A stretch of DNA of 64,000 nucleotides from SMYC01 sp965197495 (GCA_965197495.1 OZ240210.1:372001-436000), one strand, 5' to 3'; counted from the stretch's first letter, positions 16,900-26,210 are shown. Notes: generated from the letters alone by a model not told the origin. Translations and numbers: made by a program.

Positions 16900-19800
16900 T
16901 TACTCCAACACTACTGACTCTCGAATGCCGAGACGCTCGAGCTCACGTTCGAAGAGTGCGCGTTGCCTTTCAGAAAAAGTACCATCGCCGCCTTCGAGCT
17001 CAGGCTGCACGACGACGAGCGTTTCGAAGCGGTAGAGCTCAGCCGCGATCGCGACAAGGCGATCGGAGAACCGGCCTTCACGAGCGCTCTCGTAGACGAC
17101 GTCGAAGCCTTCAGGAGATGGCGAAGCAGAATCTCGCATCACAAGCACTCGGAAAACCATATCGTCATCTAAGATGACACCCTCGATTCTTGCGTCCGGA
17201 CTCAGAAACACAACACGACTCTGCCGCCTCGGGCCGGGCGCAAACAAAAAAGCTCCCCCAATGACAGTGTCCGGAGTGGTTTGCAAAGAGATCTCTTCAG
17301 TCGATTCTGGAATCACGCCGCGGTGGAAAAGCCACCGCGGTTGCGTGCTGTCGTGTGCGATCGAAAGGAGCGTCTCCCCATCCGTAGACACCGTCGCCGC
17401 AGCATCGCCCCGGGCGACGCGGAAATCGAATAAGGCAGGTCCGTTTCCCGTGAACTGCCACGACCGTTGCTGTTGGGTCGAGCCAGCGAGCGTCGCGTTT
17501 CGGAGCGTGAGCGAACTCGTGTTCTCCCCATCAAGAAGACGACGGGTGAGCTGGAGTTGTCCACAACTTTGGTTGGCGGACTCTGCGGACACGCGTTGCC
17601 AGCCGACAACCCCTATCATCAGTGGCGCCATCGCCAATCCCAGCGTCCAGGCTATGCGTCCTGGCAGGAACAAGGCGCTCATCAACAGCGATACGATGCT
17701 TACCGCGGCAACGGCCACGCCCCATCGAAACGACGCGGGTCGATAGGTCAGAGTTACTTCATGGTGGCCGGGTGTCAGAGCAATGGCGCGGAAATTCATG
17801 TTTGCCTTCAAGACGGGAACTACCGCCCCGTCCACCTCAGCACTCCATCCCGGGTAGAATGTTTCCGCGAGCACCAGATAATTGAAGCGAGGCGAACGCG
17901 TCCGAACAACGATGCGCTCGCCCTCGTGTGCCACGAGCTCCACCATCGGCTCCGTATCCGAACCGACTTCCCCACCAACTCCTTCATCGAAAGCGCACAG
18001 AGGCTCCTCGTTCAGAATGACCGTTCGCCGCGGATCGAAGCGAGAATCGAGCAGCTTGGACGTAATCCCTGCCTCGCTCGGAAGGACGATCGCGGCGTCC
18101 GCGAGCCACGCGCGTGGTAGCCACGACCGGTCGCGAAACAATCGCACCTCATCGTCGTACGCCAGCTCGAGCCATTCTGTATCCGGATTCTGCGCGCCCT
18201 GCGGCAATACGAAGTACTTGATGTTCCACAGACGCGCGAGCGTCGTAGGTCGGAAACTCTTTAGTGAGAGCCAGTTGCCGGCGACATCGGAGCCGATGAC
18301 CGTGCTCGGGCTCGCCCCCGCCATGTATCGATTGACCCTCTCCATGTAGCGTCCGACCTGACCGGGCAGAAGCGAGTGATACGCCGCGACATCCTCGATT
18401 CCGTACGCGCCGAGCGTATTCGGCCAAAATGGCATGTCATAGTTTCCCAGAAGACTCGCGACGCGAAACTGGTCTGGGTCTTGGTCGAGAAACGCGATGC
18501 TCGGAAACTCGGGGAACATCGGCAAAGCATTAGGATCCGTTCGCGGGTTGTATATCCGGGCGTACGAGAATAGTTCAGCCAAAAGCACGCAAGTGACCGT
18601 GGTAGTGAGAATCAAACGAGGCATGTGATGTCGACGATATAACTCGCCGGCGACGGCAAGTACCGCCGCGACACCGATCGCGCCCGGAACGCGGACGAAT
18701 GACCCAAGCTCCCTTGAGCCGAAGGCCCACGCCGCCACGAGTCCAACGACCCCGACGAGAGCGAGCACCGGCGCAAGCGTCGTCTTCTGATCGAGGAACC
18801 GAGACATCCCGATTCCGGACAAAAGCGCCAGACTGAACGCCGCGAGAGAGATGTGGGTGTGGATATATTGGAGGTTCTCGAAACCAGGGACCCACTCGTA
18901 GAGTAGAACCAACACGGGGCTCCCGGTCGCGATGGCGACTCCGAGAATCGCTGTCGCCGCCAGCCCCCATGCTGCCGCACGACGGTCTCGCCCGAATGCT
19001 CCCGGAACAAAGACTAAGGCGGCGAGCCCAATGTAGAGCTGGCTACGGCTGAACCAGGGAGAAAATAACGACGCAGCGACATCGGTTGCGGGGAGCCCCG
19101 AGGCAACGAGATTCTCCAGTGGCGTCGTCGGACGGTTCGCTTGCTGAATGAGCTCGAACGCCGGTAGAAGGAACGGAGCCGCAAGAGAAGCGCCGAACGC
19201 CACTGCCGCAAGGCACAGTGCGAGCCGCGTCAAGCTCGCGCGGACATCAGCGTTTTGTTTCCAATGCAGCTGGACCAGCCGCACGACGCCGTACAATCCG
19301 GCTCCGGAAAAATGAAGAAATATGTCAGGAAAGTGTCCTGCCAGGAACTGCAACGAAACGGCGAGCGACAATCCGGCCACCCATCGCAGTTTGCCTGTCG
19401 TGACGATGCCGTCAACGAAGTAAACAAGCAGCGGAAACCAGACGAGCGATGGAAGGATGAAAGAGATCTCGGCCCGGTGGACGAGACTAGGTGTGAACGC
19501 AAAGGCGATCGCGCCGAAGCACGCACCACCGAGCCTCGCACCCAATCGGCGGAGCAAGACGAACGCGAAAATCTCCGCTAGGAACAGGTGCAGGAGGATC
19601 TCCGCGTTGCGCGCCGTTTCGGGCTCGGCGACGGCGTAGACCCAAAACGGTGGATAGAGCATGCGGCTGAAGCCGCCTGCCAGATGCGGAACGCCACCTC
19701 CGGCGTATGGGTTCCACAAGACCAATCGTCCGTCCGCCGCCCCGCGTGCCGAAACGAGGTCCAGCGCATAGCCATCGAGGACGGCGTCCTTGATACGAGA

Positions 19801-19959
19801 GTTCGTAACTTCGGTGACTTCCGCCGCGCGCTTCCACGGCTCAAGGTCCCGGTACACCCAATCCGTCGGCAATAGGAGTTGTCCTTGGAACACCTCCCAG
19901 AAACAGAGACACGGCACCAACACCAGCAGGGCGAGCACAATCACCGTGTCGCGTTTCAC
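16900..19959 (-). CDS. YfhO-family integral membrane protein
   Basis: 1019 residues. It starts with a signal-anchor helix (LALLVLVPCLCFWEVF) and an early acidic/aromatic block including WNPYAGGGVPHLAG, typical of YfhO-type GT-C-like proteins. About a dozen hydrophobic helices follow to residue 480 and again near 760-800, separated by periplasmic segments (FPEFPSIAFLDQDPDQFR, AETFYPGWSAEVDG). FYPGWSAEVDG is the family's C-terminal hallmark. YfhO proteins are thought to transfer sugars to envelope polymers from lipid carriers; the substrate here is unknown. The gene is complete, alone, and GC-rich like its surroundings. Confidence 0.88.
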   Translation of the reverse strand: MKRDTVIVLALLVLVPCLCFWEVFQGQLLLPTDWVYRDLEPWKRAAEVTEVTNSRIKDAVLDGYALDLVSARGAADGRLVLWNPYAGGGVPHLAGGFSRMLYPPFWVYAVAEPETARNAEILLHLFLAEIFAFVLLRRLGARLGGACFGAIAFAFTPSLVHRAEISFILPSLVWFPLLVYFVDGIVTTGKLRWVAGLSLAVSLQFLAGHFPDIFLHFSGAGLYGVVRLVQLHWKQNADVRASLTRLALCLAAVAFGASLAAPFLLPAFELIQQANRPTTPLENLVASGLPATDVAASLFSPWFSRSQLYIGLAALVFVPGAFGRDRRAAAWGLAATAILGVAIATGSPVLVLLYEWVPGFENLQYIHTHISLAAFSLALLSGIGMSRFLDQKTTLAPVLALVGVVGLVAAWAFGSRELGSFVRVPGAIGVAAVLAVAGELYRRHHMPRLILTTTVTCVLLAELFSYARIYNPRTDPNALPMFPEFPSIAFLDQDPDQFRVASLLGNYDMPFWPNTLGAYGIEDVAAYHSLLPGQVGRYMERVNRYMAGASPSTVIGSDVAGNWLSLKSFRPTTLARLWNIKYFVLPQGAQNPDTEWLELAYDDEVRLFRDRSWLPRAWLADAAIVLPSEAGITSKLLDSRFDPRRTVILNEEPLCAFDEGVGGEVGSDTEPMVELVAHEGERIVVRTRSPRFNYLVLAETFYPGWSAEVDGAVVPVLKANMNFRAIALTPGHHEVTLTYRPASFRWGVAVAAVSIVSLLMSALFLPGRIAWTLGLAMAPLMIGVVGWQRVSAESANQSCGQLQLTRRLLDGENTSSLTLRNATLAGSTQQQRSWQFTGNGPALFDFRVARGDAAATVSTDGETLLSIAHDSTQPRWLFHRGVIPESTEEISLQTTPDTVIGGAFLFAPGPRRQSRVVFLSPDARIEGVILDDDMVFRVLVMRDSASPSPEGFDVVYESAREGRFSDRLVAIAAELYRFETLVVVQPELEGGDGTFSERQRALFERELERLGIRESVVLE

Positions 19960-20189
19960 GCCGCGACAATTCTACCACTCCGCACGCAACCGTACTCCGA
20001 AGTGGTCGTAGGGACGGAGCGTGCCATCATGCGCTCGGGTAGGATAAGGCACGTTGACCTCTTTGTTAGCCAGACGAACAAAAAGCTCGAGGAGTACTTG
20101 TCTTGGAGACTGGAGGAGCTCGAGCTTGCGGCGCTGATGGTGGATGATCTGGAGGTTGCCGGACATATCGTCGTCGTAAGTCTCGGAAT
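19960..20189. other. Stretch upstream of the YfhO gene; possible minus-strand protein tail
   Basis: On the minus strand a frame of about 64 codons (19972-20166) ends LRPYDHFGVRLRAEW followed by a stop, which reads like the C-terminus of a lost gene cut by the IS1-like element at 20190. I could not assign a family. The promoter of the YfhO gene must lie here. Confidence 0.35.
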
Positions 20190-20212
20190 GGTGCTTCCGC
20201 CATCAAGTGTTG

Positions 20213-20640
20213 CTACGCGGCTGCGGGCAGTGGTACAGGTGCAGAAGAGAGCGGGTTGCGCGCCCCAGTGAGCAGGAAAACCTCGATCCGCAACCACAAA
20301 GGAATCGTCGTCGCCAAGAAGATGTCTCGAAAGGTGAGCCGTCGCGTGGTCAGACCGGCCTGCATAGCCGGAGTTCGGATCTCACGTCCGAACTTCAGAG
20401 CTCCGTGCGGTCGGACGAAGTTGTAATAGTAACGGAGCAACTCCAGGTGCTCATCGAGCCTCTCCGTCGAGCGACCGTGGGAAAGCGTTCGTCTCGAAAG
20501 GTATGCCGAGCTTTGCCGGATGGTCAAATTCAACCGCTCGATGAACGACGTGTTCAATGTTGAGGAGTCCTCGGAGTTATTGAGCGCGTCATCAAGTCGC
20601 CACGCGGCTCCGTACAGCGCTCTCCGTTCGACCTTGATGA
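20213..20640 (-). pseudogene. C-terminal part of IS1-like transposase
   Basis: Reads KVERRALYGAAWRLDDAL, LNTSFIERLNLTIRQSSAYL, YYYNFVRPHGALKFGRE and MQAGLTTRRLTFRDIF. It parallels the C-terminus of the copy at 54668-55801. Truncated by the IS5-like element at 20641. Confidence 0.8.
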
Positions 20641-21725
20641 GGCGTTGTTGCACCGCTCTGGCTGAGAGCGAAATCCGCCTATGGTGGTGGCCGAGGTATG
20701 TTCGAGCATGAAGTATCCCAAGCGCTGCCAGTACAAGCACGCGAAGCAGAAGAAGTACCACGTTCGCAACTGGGCGGAATACAACGAAGGGCTGCGCCGC
20801 CGGGGCGATTTGACAGTCTGGTTTGACGAGGAGGCAATCGCGAACTGGAAGGCCGACAAGACCGGTGAGCCTGGCGGTCAACGGGTCTATTCAGACATGG
20901 CGATTGAAACGGGCCTGGTTGTCCGGATGGTGTACAAGCTCGCCTACCGACAAACCGAAGGCTTCTTGCACTCGATCGCCTCGCTTCTCGGGCTCGGTAT
21001 CGAGATCCCGGACTACTCGACGTTGTGTCGGCGCTCGAGGTTGCTCCGCAAGAAGCTGCGGATTCTGAAAGCCGCGAGCACTCAACCCATCCACCTGATG
21101 ATCGATAGCACGGGCTTGAGGATTCATGTTGGAAACGCTCGCAAACCGCCAAAGCAGCGCGCATGGCGCAAGTTGCACATCGCCGTTGATCGCGAGACCG
21201 GCAACATTGTTGCGTCCGAACTGACGGCGTCACGAGCTCGCGACGCAACCCGAGTCCCCGCTTTGCTAACACAGATTCAAGCACCTCTAGTGTCGGCGGC
21301 GGCGGACAGTGCATACGACAAGGAAGCGGTCTACGAAGCCATCGAAGCGCACAGTCCTGGACGAAGGACGCGCGTGGTGATTCCGCCGCAACGAAACGCG
21401 ACGCTCAGTCAGAATTCGAACACCGCCATGCAGGAGCGCGATCGCCATATTCGTGCAATCGAAAGACACGGCCGGCGTGAATGGTACAAGCTCTCAGGCT
21501 ACACCAAGCGAAGCATGGTGGAGAACGCGGTCTATCGTTACAAGGCGATCATCGGGCCGGAGATGCGGGCTCGAACGTTGGCGAGGCAACGAGTTGAACA
21601 CCGAATTGGGTGCGAGATACTCAACAAGATGGCTGCGCTCGGGATGCCCGATACGTACTGCGCCGGGTGACTCTGCAACCGGCACAGGGAGGTCAGCGAT
21701 TTGCTCCGGGCCGTGCAACAACGCC
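20641..21725 (+). mobile_element. IS5-like insertion sequence, copy 1
   Basis: 1085 bp with terminal repeats GGCGTTGTTGCAC and GTGCAACAACGCC. The second copy at 46946-48031 is almost identical and one base longer, differing in a T run just before the transposase start. No obvious short target duplication is seen, because the flanks were rearranged. Confidence 0.88.
20708..21670 (+). CDS. IS5-family DDE transposase, copy 1
   Basis: 320 residues beginning MKYPKRCQYKHAKQKKYHVR. DDE residues are in HLMIDSTGL (near 131), AADSAYDKEA (near 199) and MVENAVYRYKAIIG (near 270), with the Y-(2)-R-(3)-E-(6)-K-like IS4/IS5 signature. The ATG at 20708 is used because upstream codons belong to the terminal repeat region. 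Intact and almost identical to the second copy, so recent transposition within this genome is likely. Confidence 0.92.
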   Translation: MKYPKRCQYKHAKQKKYHVRNWAEYNEGLRRRGDLTVWFDEEAIANWKADKTGEPGGQRVYSDMAIETGLVVRMVYKLAYRQTEGFLHSIASLLGLGIEIPDYSTLCRRSRLLRKKLRILKAASTQPIHLMIDSTGLRIHVGNARKPPKQRAWRKLHIAVDRETGNIVASELTASRARDATRVPALLTQIQAPLVSAAADSAYDKEAVYEAIEAHSPGRRTRVVIPPQRNATLSQNSNTAMQERDRHIRAIERHGRREWYKLSGYTKRSMVENAVYRYKAIIGPEMRARTLARQRVEHRIGCEILNKMAALGMPDTYCAG

Positions 21726-21880
21726 GACCTGGTTCGGTAGAATCCGTGGCGAACGATGTTTCCGGAACTGACTTCGCCCCGCAACGCACATGCGGGATTG
21801 AGACATCTGCTATTCTTCACTTCGGCTCGGCCCTTACGATGAGAGAACTGTGTCTTCGGAATTCTGGCTCAAACTCTAGC
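21726..21880 (-). pseudogene. N-terminal part of IS1-like transposase
   Basis: Minus strand reads CLNPACALRGEVSSGNIVRH then GFYRTRS, the N-terminal zinc-binding start of the same IS1-like transposase. Cut by the IS5-like element immediately after RTRS. Confidence 0.75.
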
Positions 21881-21930
21881 ACGTGAGCGGGTTACGCGGC
21901 GGCCACCAACACTTGATGGCGGAAGCACCG

Positions 21931-21993
21931 CACAGGACGGGGACGAAACTTCCCCGTCCGGACCAGCACCTGTACCTTCTATTTATTCATCCG
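21931..21993. repeat. Palindromic rve-IS tip plus inverted-repeat tip
   Basis: GGACGGGGA (21935-21943) and TCCCCGTCC (21951-21959) form a 9-bp stem with a seven-base loop; CACAGGACGGGG is the rve-IS right tip, so two opposed tips appear to have met. It is followed by CCTTCTATTTATTCATCCGC of the 7011-7296 family. 21994-22115 is the upstream region of the next gene, without further features. Confidence 0.55.
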
Positions 21994-22115
21994 CGTGATG
22001 GAGATCACGTCCACTGTGTCCACTCGTCGCATTCGGATAGGCGGTGCAGATGTCTTCGACCGGCGTGTCTGGGTCGAACGGTTGCGTAGGATCACTATAA
22101 CCAGGAGCAGCATAA

Positions 22116-22913
22116 ATGGACGACGAAGAGATTAGAAAACTGTCGGAAGGGCTGAAGCGGTCATTGAGCGATAGCGGCTGGCACCCCGTGAATCTTGATT
22201 TGGAAGCACAGCTATTAGCTATCAAGGACCTGCTCCGCCGCAACCGGCAAGCAGATGAAGATTTGGAACAAAGAATCAAGGACCTCTATGAGCAAGCACA
22301 GCAAACAACGGAAGTGTGGAGGAACAGTCCCTATCAAGACGACCGATTTGTCGACGAGACGTATCAGTCATTCTTTCAGGATGCGGCTCACAGCATGGCG
22401 GCGGTCGGGATGTTGGTTCCATTCTTGGAAGCGTTTTTTGTAGCAAGCTTTCAATGTGTCCGGGACGAGGTGGGGCGGACCAAACAAGCCACCTCTGAAG
22501 ACCAAAGAACTCAGGCTTTGGAGAGTAAATTCTTGGACCTACACTCCCAATTCAAAAAGAGGAGCGGCAAGCGACAGCGAGAAGGCTTCGTCGCAGCCAT
22601 CGATCAGCTTGCCCGCTCAATTGGACTCGCGCCATTTTTTCCCAATGACTACCGAAAGACGCTGGAAGCCCTGTTTCAGTATCGAAATAAGATGTTTCAC
22701 CTTGGATTCGAATGGCCTGAAGGCGAGTGCAAAAAATTTCAGAACAGAGTCGAGAAGGGTGATTGGCCAAGCAATTGGTTCTTGAAGTATGTTCGAACGG
22801 AGGAACCATGGATCTTCTGCATGAGCAAGGAGTTCATCGAGCACTGCCTCTGGACCACTGATCAAGTGCTGGACGGCTTTAGGACGTATTTTCTTGAGAA
22901 GGTGAGGTCCTAG
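22116..22913 (+). CDS. Hypothetical protein with HEPN-like RNKMFH motif
   Basis: 265 residues, soluble, charged, largely helical. The N-terminal 60 residues (DDEEIRKLSEGLKR..., LLRRNRQADEDLEQRI) look like coiled coil. A hydrophobic helix (MAAVGMLVPFLEAFFVASFQ) lies near 95-115. Near residue 195 the sequence YRNKMFH fits the R-x4-H signature of HEPN ribonucleases, preceded by helices as HEPN domains require. I do not recognise a named family. The base composition is lower in GC than its neighbours, suggesting transfer. It stands between IS debris and the GT-C-like gene on the same strand, 175 bases upstream. A toxin or defence role is inference from the motif alone. Confidence 0.6.
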   Translation: MDDEEIRKLSEGLKRSLSDSGWHPVNLDLEAQLLAIKDLLRRNRQADEDLEQRIKDLYEQAQQTTEVWRNSPYQDDRFVDETYQSFFQDAAHSMAAVGMLVPFLEAFFVASFQCVRDEVGRTKQATSEDQRTQALESKFLDLHSQFKKRSGKRQREGFVAAIDQLARSIGLAPFFPNDYRKTLEALFQYRNKMFHLGFEWPEGECKKFQNRVEKGDWPSNWFLKYVRTEEPWIFCMSKEFIEHCLWTTDQVLDGFRTYFLEKVRS

Positions 22914-23088
22914 TCTCGGCGGACTGAGCGCCATCATCGAGATCAAAGTGTGTAGCGGAGCCGTTCGTTGGCGCGAGCGGAGGCGAGGCAGTAGCGACGC
23001 CAAATCAGGACATTAAAAAAAGCGACCTGCCTTTTTTGCCTAGCCGCCCTGTTCTGCTACTCTTCTCAATCACTCAGTAGGACTCTCA

Positions 23089-25122
23089 ATGAACAACGCT
23101 GACGACAGACCCACAGTTGGTCGGGATTGGATCGCCTTCGTTGTCGCGTGGATCCCCTACTCGTTGTTGACCTATAGATTCTGGCACAACGTCGACGACG
23201 CCTTTATCAGTTTCCGTTACGCAAAGAACTGGGCGATGGGGTACGGACCTCGTTACAACCTGGGGCTGCAGCAACCGGAAGAGGGATACAGCAACTTCCT
23301 GTGGGTAGTCGTTTGTACGTTTATCGAGTACCTGGAACTCGACATTACTTTCTGGGCACCGATGCTCGGTTTCGTCTGTGGTTCTTTGCTCTTGTACCTT
23401 GTTTTTCGAACGCTCCGGCGAGATTTCGACATGGGGCTTGGTGTAGCTTTCTCCATAACGCTGGGCCTGGGCCTTTTCCCACCTTACGCTTTGTGGTCGA
23501 CGGGTGGTCTGGGCACCATGGCGTTCGCCCTTTCCATCTTTGCGACGGCCTACTTTCTTGTTCTGCGTCCGGCTGGCATCGCGCCTTACCGCGGTGCGCT
23601 CGCCGGCGTAGCCACGACATTGTTGCGTACCGAAGGCATTGCCTGGTCTTTGCTCATTGCCCTGCTGGGCATCGTCACCCGACGGCTGAGAGGGGAAGCG
23701 GTCTGGCGACCGGTGGCCGTCTATGTCGCGATCGTGGGCACTGCTTTTTCAGTCTATTTTGCATGGCGATACTCCTATTACCAGCTTCTTTTTCCCAATC
23801 CGGTCTACGCCAAGGTTGGTTTCAGTCCCGAGGTCGCACTGCGAGGCTTCCGATACGTGGCTGCCTTCGTTCTCACATTTGTGACACCGCTTTTATTGTT
23901 GCCGGCGGCTGGCTACGTGGCTTGGCGGGAAGCACCGAAGCCGGTAGGGCTTGTCCTCGGAACCTTCCTCGGAACCTTGAGCCTGGCATTTCCCGCCTAC
24001 GCTGTGATGGTCGGCGGGGATTGGATGGCTATGGGACGGTTTCTAGTTCCCGGTTTCGCCTTCGGAGCACTCTTGATGGGATGGTCGATGACTAGGCTGT
24101 GGGAACGCCTGACGTCACGCCTTGTGGTCATGGCAGTGGTGATAACGACTATCACGATGAGTTTGCTTCCTGCGTGGAACGTGCATCTCGTTCCCGCCTC
24201 GGTGCGCCGCGTTTTTAACTTTCGTTTCAGTTGGCCTTACCGCACCGAATATGAGATGTGGGAAAGAAACTTTATCAATAGTTTCGAAGATAGAAAGGAA
24301 GAAGCTCTGGCACTGAAGGCGCGTTTCAAGCCTGGAGACAGCATCGTCGCTGGCGGGATCGGAGTGCTCGGATATTACTCCGGCATGCACGTCTACGATC
24401 GTTACGGCTTGGTCGACCGGCGCGTTGCGATGCTACTCCGACAGCCTAGTCATCTCGCCTCCCCAGGGCATGATGGCAAGGTCTATACCGATTTCTTTTT
24501 GGCGGACGTGCCCACCGTCCTGATTCACGGAAGAATGGGCGGAAAGACCAATCACATGTTGCGTCGCCGCATTCAAGAGAAAGCAGCACTCTGGAGGACA
24601 AACGTAATCTGGAAACGCTATGTGCCTGAGATTTTGCCACTAAAACCGTCTCCAGACGGCAGCGATAACGTGCTCCTTGTCCTGCGGCTGATTGAGGGGG
24701 AAGAACCCTATGTCGCCACACTTCCACGTGCCGAGCGGGAGGCCCTGCGCAAGAAGCGCGCCCGGAAAGCGTGGGATGCTTTTTTCGCTGATTTGGAGAC
24801 GAAGCTAAGCCACCAACCCTTGATAGGTGAGCGGCCGTCTGGTCAAAATATTCGAACGCCCCGTTACAGGGGAATCGAGAACATGAAAGAGATCGCGCTG
24901 ACGCTCAAGCGTCATTTAGAGCCGGAAGACAGCGTCGTTAGTGGCTCGATCGGTGCGCTCGGGTACTATTCCGGCTTACACATCTACGACCGTTTCGGCC
25001 TAGTCGACCGTCGGGTCGCCATGCGTGAGCCCGAACTGCTTCGCTCCCCGTCCGTCACGTGCTGGTCCCCGCACGCATTATCGACGGGTGGTCGTTCGAG
25101 CCGGAATTTTAATTGGCTTTAA
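23089..25122 (+). CDS. GT-C-like polytopic membrane protein with chimeric C-terminus
   Basis: 677 residues. An N-terminal helix is followed by NVDDAFISFRYAKNWAMGYG and EEGYSNFLWV, the conserved first-loop DD motif of GT-C glycosyltransferases of the mycobacterial AftB/ZmpB-annotated type. About ten hydrophobic helices run to residue 365, then a periplasmic domain with GDSIVAGGIGVLGYYSGMHV and DRYGLVDRRVAM. After residue 584 a TCTGGTCAAAATATTCGAAC repeat is read through, and a second partial copy of that periplasmic domain follows (EDSVVSGSIGALGYYSGLHI, DRFGLVDRRVAM), then unrelated residues. The natural gene therefore probably ended or was cut at about 24837. It probably transfers sugar from a polyprenyl donor; donor and acceptor unknown. 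The start ATG follows a weak purine stretch. Confidence 0.78.
   Translation: MNNADDRPTVGRDWIAFVVAWIPYSLLTYRFWHNVDDAFISFRYAKNWAMGYGPRYNLGLQQPEEGYSNFLWVVVCTFIEYLELDITFWAPMLGFVCGSLLLYLVFRTLRRDFDMGLGVAFSITLGLGLFPPYALWSTGGLGTMAFALSIFATAYFLVLRPAGIAPYRGALAGVATTLLRTEGIAWSLLIALLGIVTRRLRGEAVWRPVAVYVAIVGTAFSVYFAWRYSYYQLLFPNPVYAKVGFSPEVALRGFRYVAAFVLTFVTPLLLLPAAGYVAWREAPKPVGLVLGTFLGTLSLAFPAYAVMVGGDWMAMGRFLVPGFAFGALLMGWSMTRLWERLTSRLVVMAVVITTITMSLLPAWNVHLVPASVRRVFNFRFSWPYRTEYEMWERNFINSFEDRKEEALALKARFKPGDSIVAGGIGVLGYYSGMHVYDRYGLVDRRVAMLLRQPSHLASPGHDGKVYTDFFLADVPTVLIHGRMGGKTNHMLRRRIQEKAALWRTNVIWKRYVPEILPLKPSPDGSDNVLLVLRLIEGEEPYVATLPRAEREALRKKRARKAWDAFFADLETKLSHQPLIGERPSGQNIRTPRYRGIENMKEIALTLKRHLEPEDSVVSGSIGALGYYSGLHIYDRFGLVDRRVAMREPELLRSPSVTCWSPHALSTGGRSSRNFNWL
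24838..25070 (+). pseudogene. Fragment of a second GT-C-like paralogue joined by a repeat
   Basis: 24838-24861 is the TCTGGTCAAAATATTCGAAC tip also found at 11701 and 49417. After it, GIENMKEIALTLKRHLEPED and the GYYSGLHIYDRFGLVDRRVA block repeat, with divergence, the domain at about 24290-24440. It is a separate fragment brought in frame by the tip, not an internal tandem duplication. Confidence 0.7.
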
Positions 25123-25228
25123 TCATCTTTTTTTATACGGCAATTTCAACCTCCCGGACGCCTGAAAGAAGGCCGTGTCGTGAACCCTCCGGCGCCACCG
25201 CCGGCCGTTACTCTGTGCGCGGCCTCTA

Positions 25229-25256
25229 GCGGCGTAGCAACTTGATGGCAGGAGCA
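25229..25256. repeat. IS1-like tip fragment
   Basis: CAACTTGATGGCAGGAGCACC resembles the right tip of the IS1-like element with one change. The stretch 25123-25285 holds no gene. Confidence 0.5.
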
Positions 25257-25285
25257 CCGACAAAGGCGGGGTCACCAGGGGGAGC

Positions 25286-25440
25286 GTGACGGAGCAGCTC
25301 AAGGCTATCAAGAACGAGCCGGGGAGCGACGATGAACGGGATGCTCTCAAGCATTGCCGGACCCTGATTGAGGCCGAATCCGAGGCAAGTAAGGACATCA
25401 GGGAAGCCCAGGCCCACCTGGACCAGAACGTGATAGCCCG
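25286..25440 (+). pseudogene. C-terminal coiled-coil fragment, HsdM-like
   Basis: Reads EQLKAIKNEPGSDDERDALK, LIEAESEASKDIREAQAHLD and QNVIARYAAV. This alternating K/E/A helix ending LDxxVxARYxxL resembles the C-terminus of type I restriction methyltransferase subunits. The frame enters the duplicated block at 25411. Short, so the assignment is tentative. Confidence 0.5.
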
Positions 25441-25925
25441 ATACGCCGCAGTAACCCGGGCCTCGATTCTGGGCCTCTCGGGTGGCCTCTTTTCCGCCGC
25501 CGCACGGCCCGGTCAGCGGCCCGCCACCCTATTTGGCGCAAACGTGGCACTCGAAAATCGGGATTAGAGACGAATGCCGAAAATGAGGCCTGTTCAGCCC
25601 TTCTAGCGCGTCTCTGGTGACACCTATCCCTGCAAAACCCCGCCAACCGCGCGGAAAATCTCATCCGTCTCTGCAGTGCCACAATTGGCCGGACTGGGTG
25701 GCGGATGGCGCAGTCTGGTGCTATCCGGTCTCGGCTGGAAACCTCGAAACACAGGTCGGAACCCGCGTCCTGCCCCATACGGGTTTTGTGACTTTTGTGA
25801 CAGGATCGATTCGCCCTAGCCGTAAGTGTCCGAAAATATATGGGGTCAATTGACCGATCCTTCTTAGAAATCACGGATCTTGAGAATTTTGCGAGCAGAT
25901 CTGCGCGGTTGGGCCGAGCATCTCG
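25411..25925. repeat. Duplicated block (shared with 2079-2400 and 11730-11960)
   Basis: The first 310 bases match 2079-2400 and the last 235 match 11730-11960; here they are continuous, so this is the most complete copy. On its right it leads into a serine recombinase fragment. Confidence 0.8.
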
Positions 25926-26210
25926 AGCCGTTCGACGAGCTTCGCAAAGTCGGCAAGACAGCGGGTCAGCCGGTCGACCTTGTAGATCACCACCTGCTCG
26001 GCGAGACCAGCATTGATGTCGGCGAGCAAGCGCTGCAGGCCCAGGGCGCTCCAGGGTTCCTCCCGAGATCCCTCCGTCCTCGTAGACGGTTGGCAGCAGC
26101 ACTCAGCCTTCTGCCTTGTGGCTCGCGACATACGCGGCGCAGGCCTCTCGCTGCGCATCGAGGGAGTTGAACTCCTGCTCGAAACTCGCTTCCGCACCCT
26201 CGGGCCAGAC
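25898..26210 (-). pseudogene. Serine recombinase N-terminal domain fragment, frameshifted
   Basis: Minus-strand pieces LLPTVYEDGGISGGTLERPG and LQRLLADINAGLAEQVVIYK, VDRLTRCLADFAKLVERLEM parallel residues 45-105 of the intact recombinase at 27755-29416, but lie in two frames. The catalytic Ser region is mutated and the C-terminal domains are missing. Confidence 0.8.

Larger units (their letters stand above)
20190..21929 (-). mobile_element. IS1-like element, deleted and interrupted by an IS5-like element
   Basis: Tips GGTGCTTCCGCCATCAAGTG (20190) and its inverse ending 21929 match the IS1-like element at 54621-55824. On the minus strand the N-terminal fragment of the transposase (21726-21880, CLNPACALRGEV...GNIVRHGFYRTRS) and the C-terminal fragment (20213-20640, VERRALYGAAWRLDDAL...) remain. 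The IS5-like element lies between, and about 180 codons of the middle are gone, so insertion was accompanied by deletion. Confidence 0.8.
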
